Below the pieces are notes generated by a model. That model was not told where the DNA came from. It saw only the letters and a list, made by a program, of their open reading frames with translations, and searched no databases. 64,000 nucleotides of DNA from NCBI GenBank assembly GCA_029204225.1, contig CM055099.1, positions 58,167,982-58,231,981 on the forward strand, read 5' to 3'. The DNA comes from Diphasiastrum complanatum (Eukaryota; Streptophyta; Lycopodiopsida; Lycopodiales; Lycopodiaceae). Of the stretch, positions 57,788 to 64,000 are shown one piece after another; position 1 is the first letter of the stretch; every line of letters begins with the position of its first letter. The translations under genes and the position numbers were made by a program.

Positions 57788-59023
57788 TGTTGTAAAGCTA
57801 CCTTTACAAGCTTTACTTCCGGCGCCAGCTATGTCCCCGGCGCCAGCAGCGCCCCTGTTGCTCCCGGCGCCAACGGCGCCCGCGCCGCTCCCGGCGCCAC
57901 TGTGACCAGAATCCAGCCGGCGCCAAGTTCCTATGGCTGAAAATCTCTGATCGGTTCTAACGAAGTCCAGAGAGCTCAGATCGATGTGCAATCATCTCAC
58001 ATGATCTAGGCATGATTAAAGGAAGCCTGGGGATCAATAAAATCTAGAGAGAGAAAATGACTTTCTAGAAAGAGAAAATTCTAGAGAGAGAAAAACGTGC
58101 TTTACCAGCTTGGGTAGAGTGCTTGTTATGAGGGGGGGTGCCGAATCACACCAATACTATAGGGGAGTGCGGGTTGCGAATCACGGCGAGCTCCAACCAA
58201 GTCTCAGCCTCCCTTGCTAGAATGTTGTCATGGCTCTCGCCTTGGCATGCTAGCGCCCCGGAGACTAGGGTCGGTCACACACTTGAAATGTAACCTTCTC
58301 AGATTTATCAATAAAGTGGGATTTTCCTCAAACTGACTCTGATTACCTTCTGGGTTTCAGTGTTCGGTAAAAGCGCCAGTTGTAAGGCCGCTTTCAAAAT
58401 TTTTAACTTGGCACATAGCTGAGGGTCGTATCCCGGGACGCCAGCGGTATGCCGTCGGGACCATTCGGTCCGTGGCGCCAACGGTATGCTGTCAGGACCA
58501 TTTGGTCCAAGAACTGGTTGTTTCCATATCTGTCGCGGCTTGTGGTTCTGAGTGTTCCTTGCATGAACGTGAATGGGTTAAGCTCTTGGGGAACGGGCTC
58601 TAACCTGTCGGCTGAGTTGGATGGCTTGCTTGGGTGGATGTTACCTGTTTATGGCTGTCCAGTCTGGCGTGGCGCTAGGTTGGCTTCCAGCGCTCGTGAC
58701 GAAGCTTTCAGTTGGTTAAGTCTGATGTAAGTCAGACCGCTTGCTTGGAATAGATGTTACTCGTTTGTAACGAAGCTTCGAGTTGGTTAAGTTTGATGTA
58801 TGTCGGGCGACTTGCTTGGAGGGAAGTCACCCACGTCGGGACCCCCGATCTGGCATGGCGCCAGGTTGGATCTCAATGTTGGTTTTCGGAACTTCAAGTT
58901 AGTTAAGTCTGATCGTTGTTGGCGAGTTGGCTGCTTGTATGTCAAGTGGGTTTGGATGGCAAGAGTTGAAGGCTGGGAAGCTAAGTCGTGGTTCCCGGCT
59001 CCCTTTGGGATGCCTGCGCTACA
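57788..59023 (+). mobile_element. E4 5' LTR
   Basis: 1236 bp. GGCGCC palindromes in the first 120 bp. TTCTAGAA, a paired heat-shock-type half-site arrangement, at 58063-58070. AATAAA at 58310-58315. Two 36-bp tandem units carrying GGACCATTCGGTCC-type hairpins lie in the middle, with three spaced copies of GTTGGTTAAGT near the end. Confidence 0.9.
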
Positions 59024-59025
59024 TG

Positions 59026-59037
59026 TGGTATCAGAGC
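59026..59037 (+). other. E4 primer-binding site
   Basis: TGGTATCAGAGC, exact match to the plant initiator-Met tRNA complement, two bases after the LTR. Confidence 0.95.
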
Positions 59038-59099
59038 CGACTGGCCGGTCAGCTATGTGGATCTCACGGAAATGGCCACGGTTTGGGGTTCATCAAGAC

Positions 59100-59530
59100 A
59101 ACTGTTGTGCAAGGTGCTGCCCACAGTGTAAGCACGGGTGCGTCCACGATCGGGGTGGTCGGCAGAACGGGGGACTTGATGAGTCAAGGTGCTGCCCTTG
59201 AGGTGTAAGCACGGTCAGTTCTCGCGGTTCGGGCCTGGCGCTGTCTGCACGTAGGACGGATGAGGCAAAGTGCTGCCTAGGGAGGTGAAAGCACGGTCTG
59301 TACCTTGTGGGGTGCGGGGCGACATATTCGAACTGTACGGGTTAACCATTGATACAGAGATGCTGCTCGAATTCGGGTGTAAAGCACGGGTGGTTAGCTG
59401 CCGGTGCGGGATAGCTGCCGATCGTTTAGCTATAAGGGCTATCGACCAAAAAGTGGTGGGGCGTGACTGAGGCAATGTGCTGCTTAATGGTGAAAGCACG
59501 GATAGTTGGAGGGGTGTCCTATGTGGGCTG
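59100..59530 (+). repeat. E4 leader with five stem-loops
   Basis: Five units of the form GTGCTGCC, short loop, GGTGTAAGCAC (or GGTGAAAGCAC) at about 59113, 59190, 59267, 59358 and 59477. Several are preceded by TGAGGCAA or TGAGTCAA. Stem GTGCT/AGCAC with additional GCC/GGT pairing. The same set is in E1, E2, E5, G1 and, expanded, E3. Confidence 0.85.
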
Positions 59531-59776
59531 ATTCCATGATCGATTTGCATGGGCGCGGCCAGGCAAAGGTCCGTTGGCAGGACCATCTCAAAGGGGGACC
59601 TTGCCTTTGTTACTTGTTAGTAAACCTGCCTGAGTGTCTTACTTGTATGTATTCGTGGTGAGTCTTAGTACTCGTGCTTTGCCTGGTTTGCATGATTGCT
59701 TGTGATACAAGGAGCTGATGGCTCGAGAAGGAACCTTTTCTTTTGAAAGCTGATATCACCAAACAAAGAGGACTAC

Positions 59777-60532
59777 AGAATCTGTGGGGCGGATTTGCAG
59801 TTTAAGTACTCACACGTGAACGACAACGAAACGACTCAATGTTTGCAAAGGATGGATGGCTAGCCTGTTTCTTGGGTTAGTTTCATTTGCGACAACGCCC
59901 ACCAGACGCAAGCAGGAAGTCAAAAGTTGGAAAGGGCCATTTCAGGGGAGATCTTCTATGGAGCAGTTGGTCTTCATTTTGGGACGGCCACCTTCGGAAC
60001 TGAAACTCACTGAGCATGGGCGATATCCAGAATCTGTGCGGCGGATTTGCAGTTCAAGTACTCGCACGTGAACGACAACGAAATGACTCAATGTTTGCAA
60101 AGGATGGATGACTAGCCTGTTTCTTGGGTTAGTTTCATTTTGCGACAACGCCCACCAGACGCAAGCAGGAAGTCAAAAGTTGGAAAGAGCCATTTCAGGG
60201 GAGATCTTCTATGGAGCAGTTGGTCTTCATTTTGGGACGGCCACCTTCGGAACTGAAAATCACTGAGCATGGGCGATATCCTGAATCTGTGCGGCGGATT
60301 TGCAGTTCAAGTACTCGCACGTGAACGACAACGAAATGACTCAATGTTTGCAAAGGATGGATGACTAGCCTGTTTCTGGGGTTAGTTTCATTTTGCGACA
60401 ACGCCCACCAGACGCAAGTAGGAAGTCAAAAGTTGGAAAGGGCCATTTCAGGGGAGATCTTCTATAGCAGTTGGTCTTCATTTTGGGACGGCCACCTTCG
60501 GAACTGAAACTCACTGAGCATGGGTGATATCC
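59777..60532 (+). repeat. triplicated 252-bp unit in E4
   Basis: Units at 59777-60028, 60029-60281 and 60282-60532, each starting GAATCTGTG and ending GATATCC, nearly identical. E1 and E2 carry a single unit. Confidence 0.92.
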
Positions 60533-61220
60533 AGTATCAGTTGGGTTTTTCCTCAAAGGGGAAAAGACTAGGATCCTCTTCAGAGATTGGCAACAAGTTG
60601 GATCGAGCCATAATCCTAGCAGATGGGAAGCAAAGTGTTGGAAAGGCTTTTGTCCGAAGAACTCTACTCTAAAGTCCGATCAGCTGATTTATTAAGTGGA
60701 GGGGAACTATCACACACACCTCTCTCTTGGGGCAAATTTTGAATTAAAGTTGATCAAAATGGGGGCAAATTCAAGGTGACCTAGCCATACTCACACGAGG
60801 AGACTGGCGAACTTTGGACCTAATAAGTTGACAAGTTTTTGTTGTGGAAAGGAAAGTTTGTTATAGGCTTTCTCTGGACCAGCAATGATGAGGAAACATA
60901 TGAGTACGCTGGCTTGTGTTACGTGTAAGGCAGCTGATCAATGAAGGAACTGTGAAAGTTGAGTCTTGCATGAAAGGCTTGGTATTTCAAACGGACGTAA
61001 GGGACAGTTCGCGTTGAGATCGGATTAGTGCAAACTCTGGGTGCATGTTTCTGATTCAAAGAGAGCTACTTGAAGCCAAGCTCGATGTACACTTCTTGTT
61101 TTGACTGTGAGGCAACTGACCGGTGATGGATTTGTGAAAGTCAAGTCTTGCGCGACGGACATGGTGCTTCAAACAAACGCGAAGAGATAGTTCGGATGCG
61201 GATCAAACTGGTGCGATCCT

Positions 61221-61412
61221 TTGGCTTTCCACGAGGTCAATGGTTACATTTGGGCTGATTCAAAGAGCTACTTCAAGCTAAGTGAGAGGTGCATTGCGGA
61301 GTACTCAATCTTTGCCTACCTTAAAGAGCCAAGATGGAAAAGTATCAAGATCAGGCTGGGACAAGGAGAGAAATCAAGGTGCAGAAGCAACAAGGCACGA
61401 AGTGGACCATAA
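61221..61412 (+). pseudogene. conserved 63-codon relict frame in family A (E4)
   Basis: Same frame as 26013-26204 in E3, starting MAFHEVNGYIWADSKSYFKL and sharing nearly all residues. A second related module lies 0.2 kb upstream (motif around GTVKVESC). Unknown protein; possibly the remnant of a lost accessory or gag-related gene. Confidence 0.4.
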
Positions 61413-61826
61413 AGTGTGCAATCAAACGATAAATCCTTCTGCTCAGGGAGCCTTGATACTTGTGCGGAACTGAACAAATCTGGAGCTCAGGGAGCTCAAC
61501 ACAAAGTGCATCAAGGACAAATCAGGAGCTCAAAGGAGTTCCAAAGTCGAAAGTTAGAAGCGACAGGGGCGAACATTTCAAAGAAAGGCCTCTGTCACCA
61601 ATTAATAAGGTTCTCGGGTTTTACGAAAGCGATATCAAATCTACGCTTTTCCCAGACAAAGATATATTTTCAAGTTATGTAATTTTTCAGTACAAAGAGC
61701 TGAGCCTCCGACTTGTGGTGTGCCAGCTTCAATGTTAATAAAAAGTGGCCAGTAAATTGAGTACTGTGCCAAGTAGCTTAAATGTATAGTTATTTTAATT
61801 GGGAGACACCTTTACTTTAATCTGAC

Positions 61827-61865
61827 ATCTGATGAGGACATCAGATTTTATAAAGGTGGGGTGGA
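61827..61865 (+). other. E4 hairpin and polypurine tract
   Basis: ATCTGATGAGGACATCAGAT (8-bp stem, AGGA loop) at 61827-61846, then AAAGGTGGGGTGGA at 61852-61865 directly before the LTR. Confidence 0.88.
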
Positions 61866-62452
61866 TGTTGTAAAGCTACCTTTACAAGCTTTACTTCCGG
61901 CGCCAGCTATGTCCCCGGCGCCAGCAGCGCCCCTGTTGCTCCCGGCGCCAACGGCGCCGGCGCCGCTCCCGGCGCCACTGTGACTTGAATCCAGCCGGCG
62001 CCAAGTTCCTATGGCTGAAAATCTTTGATCGGTTCTAGCGAAGTCCAGAGAGCTCAGATCGATGTGCAATCACCTCACATGATCTAGGCATGATTAAAGG
62101 AAGCCTTGGGATCAATAAAATCTAGAGAGAGAAAATGACTTTCTAGAAAGAGAAAATTCTAGAGAGAGAAAAACGTGCTTTACCAGCTTGGGTAGAGTGC
62201 TTGTTATGAGGGGGGGTGCCGAATCACACCAATACTATAGGGGAGTGCGGGTTGCGACTCACGGCGAGCTCCAACCAAGTCTCAGCCTCCCTTGCTAGAA
62301 TGTTGTCATGGCTCTCGCCTTGGCATGCTAGCGCCCCGGAGACTAGGGTCGGTCACACACTTGAAATGTAACCTTCTCAGATTTATCAATAAAGTGGGAT
62401 TTTCCTCAAACTGACTCTGATTACCTTCTGGGTTTCAGTGTTCGGTAAAAGC
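61866..62452 (+). mobile_element. E4 3' LTR, first 587 bp
   Basis: Starts TGTTGTAAAGC and stops at GGTAAAAGC where E5 begins. The rest would be expected beyond the window, after E5. Confidence 0.88.
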
Positions 62453-64000
62453 TGTTGTAAAGCTACCTTTACAAGCTTTACTTTCGGCGCCATTGGCGCC
62501 AGCTATGTCCCCGGCGCCAGCAGTGCCCCTGCTGCTCCCGGCGCCAACGGCGCCGGCGCCGCTCCCGGCGCCACTGTGACCAGAATCCAGCCGGCGCCAA
62601 GTTCCTATGGCTGAAAATCTTTGATCGGTTCTAGCGGAGTCCAGAGAGCTCAGATCGATGTGCAATCACCTCACACGATCTAGGCATGATTAAAGGAAGC
62701 CTGGGGATCAATAAAATCTAGAGAGAGAAAATGACTTTCTAGAAAGAGAAAATCCTAGATAGAGAAAAACGTGCTTTACCAGCTTAGGTAGAGTGCTTGT
62801 TATGAGGGGAGGTGCCGAATCACACCAATACTATAGGGGAGTGCGGGTTGCGACTCAGGGCGAGCTCCAACCAAGTCTCAGCCTCCCTTGCTGGAATGTT
62901 GTCATGGCTCTCGCCTTGGCATGCTAGCGCCCCGGAGACTAGGGTCGGTCACACACTTGAAATGTAACCTTCTCAAATTTATCAATAAAGTGGGATTTTC
63001 CTCAAACTGACTCTGATTACCTTCTGGGTTTCAGTGTTCGGTAAAAGCGCCAGTTGTAAGGCCGCTTTCAAAATTTTTAACTTGGCACATAGCTGAGGGT
63101 CGTATCCCGGGACGCCAGCGGTATGCCGTCGGGACCATTCGGTCCGTGGCGCCAGCGGTATGCTGTCGGGACCATTTGGTCCAAGAACTGGTTGTTTCCA
63201 TATCTGTCGCGGCTTGTGGTTTTGAGTGTTCCTTGCATGAACGTGAATGGGTTAAGCTCTTGGGGAACGGGCTCTAACCTGTCGGCTGAGTTGGATGGCT
63301 TGCTTTGGTGGATGTTACCTGTTTATGGCTGTCCAGTCTGGCGTGGCGCCAGGTTGGCTTCCAGCGCTCGTGACGAAGCTTTCAGTTGGTTAAGTTTGAT
63401 GTAAGTCAGACCGCTTGCTTGGAATGGATGTTACTCGTTTGTAACGAAGCTTCGAGTTGGTTAAGTTTGATGTATGTCGGGCGGCTTGCTTGGAGAGAAG
63501 TCACCCACGTCGGGACCCCCGATCTGGCATGGCGCCAGGTTGGATCTCAATGTTGGTTTTCGGAACTTCAAGTTGGTTAAGTCTGATCGTTGTTGGCGAG
63601 TTGGCTGCTTGTATGTCAAGTGGGTTTGGAAAGCAAGAGTTGAAGGCTGGGAAGCTAAGTCGTGGTTCCCGGCTCCCTTTGGGATGCCTGCGCTACATGT
63701 GGTATCAGAGCCGACTGGCCGGTCAGCTATGCGGATCTCACGGAAATGGCCACGGTTTGGGGTTCATCAAGACAACTGTTGTGCAAGGTGCTGCCCACAG
63801 TGTAAGCACGGGTGCGTCCACGGTCGGGGTGGTCGGCAGAACGGGGGACTTGATGAGTCAAAGTGCTGCCCTTGAGGTGTAAGCACGGTCAGTTCTCGCG
63901 GTTCGGGCCTGGCGCTGTCTGCACGTAGGACGGATGAGGCAAAGTGCTGCCTAGGGAGGTGAAAGCACGGTCTGTACCTTGTGGGGTGCGGGGCGACATA
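62453..64000 (+). mobile_element. E5: family A element, runs off the window
   Basis: 5' LTR 62453-63697 (1245 bp, complete), PBS TGGTATCAGAGC at 63700-63711, and the first stem-loops of the leader up to the end of the window. Inserted in the E4 3' LTR in the same orientation. In the LTR: TTCTAGAA at 62737-62744, AATAAA at 62984-62989, tandem 36-bp units at 63113-63148 and 63149-63184. Confidence 0.9.

Larger units (their letters stand above)
57788..62452 (+). mobile_element. E4: family A element, 3' LTR interrupted
   Basis: 5' LTR 57788-59023, PBS 59026-59037, leader, internal region to 61851, polypurine tract 61852-61865, 3' LTR 61866-62452 (587 bp before E5 starts). It is the most complete example of the internal region and lacks gag and pol. 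Confidence 0.9.

Noticed and set aside
59026-59037. tRNA-like match (initiator-Met 3' end)
   Set aside because: Only the primer-binding complement is present, with no cloverleaf, so it is not a tRNA gene.
59942-60556. Three similar minus-strand frames of about 68 codons
   Set aside because: They are shadows of the triplicated 252-bp non-coding unit.
61827-61846. CTGATGA resembling the hammerhead ribozyme core (retrozyme idea)
   Set aside because: No GAAA strand, no stem III and no cleavage-site layout; the word is better explained as one arm of a simple palindrome.

Overview
This window is transposon-dense nuclear DNA from a land plant, most likely an angiosperm. I find no host protein gene, rRNA or tRNA that I can support. 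The evidence is the plant-type LTR retrotransposon content: primer-binding sites matching the plant initiator-Met tRNA (TGGTATCAGAGC), Copia polyproteins with YVDD reverse transcriptase, Helitron-like CTAG ends, and long GA/CT microsatellites. I cannot place the species.

Layout. 1-4548: microsatellites, a large GA/CT composite palindrome, a Helitron-like end and decayed sequence. 4549-7014: a solo LTR containing another solo LTR of the same family (called family A here; LTR about 1.24 kb, TGTTGT...CTACA). 7015-14179: non-coding, with a second Helitron-like end, foldback repeats, a GC-rich hairpin and a degenerate LTR. 14180-16774: the 3' half of a Copia element (C1) joined to the left half of a family A LTR. 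16775-19962: a family A fragment, a decayed Copia (C3) and a gag fragment. 19963-30787: a minus-strand Gypsy-like element (G1) with gag and protease but no reverse transcriptase. A family A element (E3, 23087-28955) splits its gag, and E3 carries a solo LTR in its own 3' LTR. 30788-33976: family A LTR pieces. 35720-39626: the 5' half of C1, joined to the right half of the same family A LTR, which is the 5' LTR of element E2. 43310-53127: a Copia element (C2) with TSD CAAAT, split in its reverse transcriptase by family A element E1 (44862-49681). 53400-55199: a C1-family remnant. 56844-57181: a hairpin cluster with two G-boxes. 57788-62452: family A element E4, whose 3' LTR is broken by E5 (62453 to the window end).

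How the parts relate. Family A elements have LTRs, PBS, polypurine tract and a 2.3-2.8 kb internal region but no recognisable gag or pol. Their leader, made of repeated GTGCT/AGCAC stem-loops, and the hairpin before their polypurine tract are shared with G1. Family A therefore looks like a non-autonomous derivative that borrows proteins from a G1-like lineage; G1 itself lacks pol, so a complete helper would have to be elsewhere. Matching LTR halves and a matching 5-bp target duplication at 16105 and 39627 indicate that one Copia insertion was split by an inversion of about 21.5 kb.
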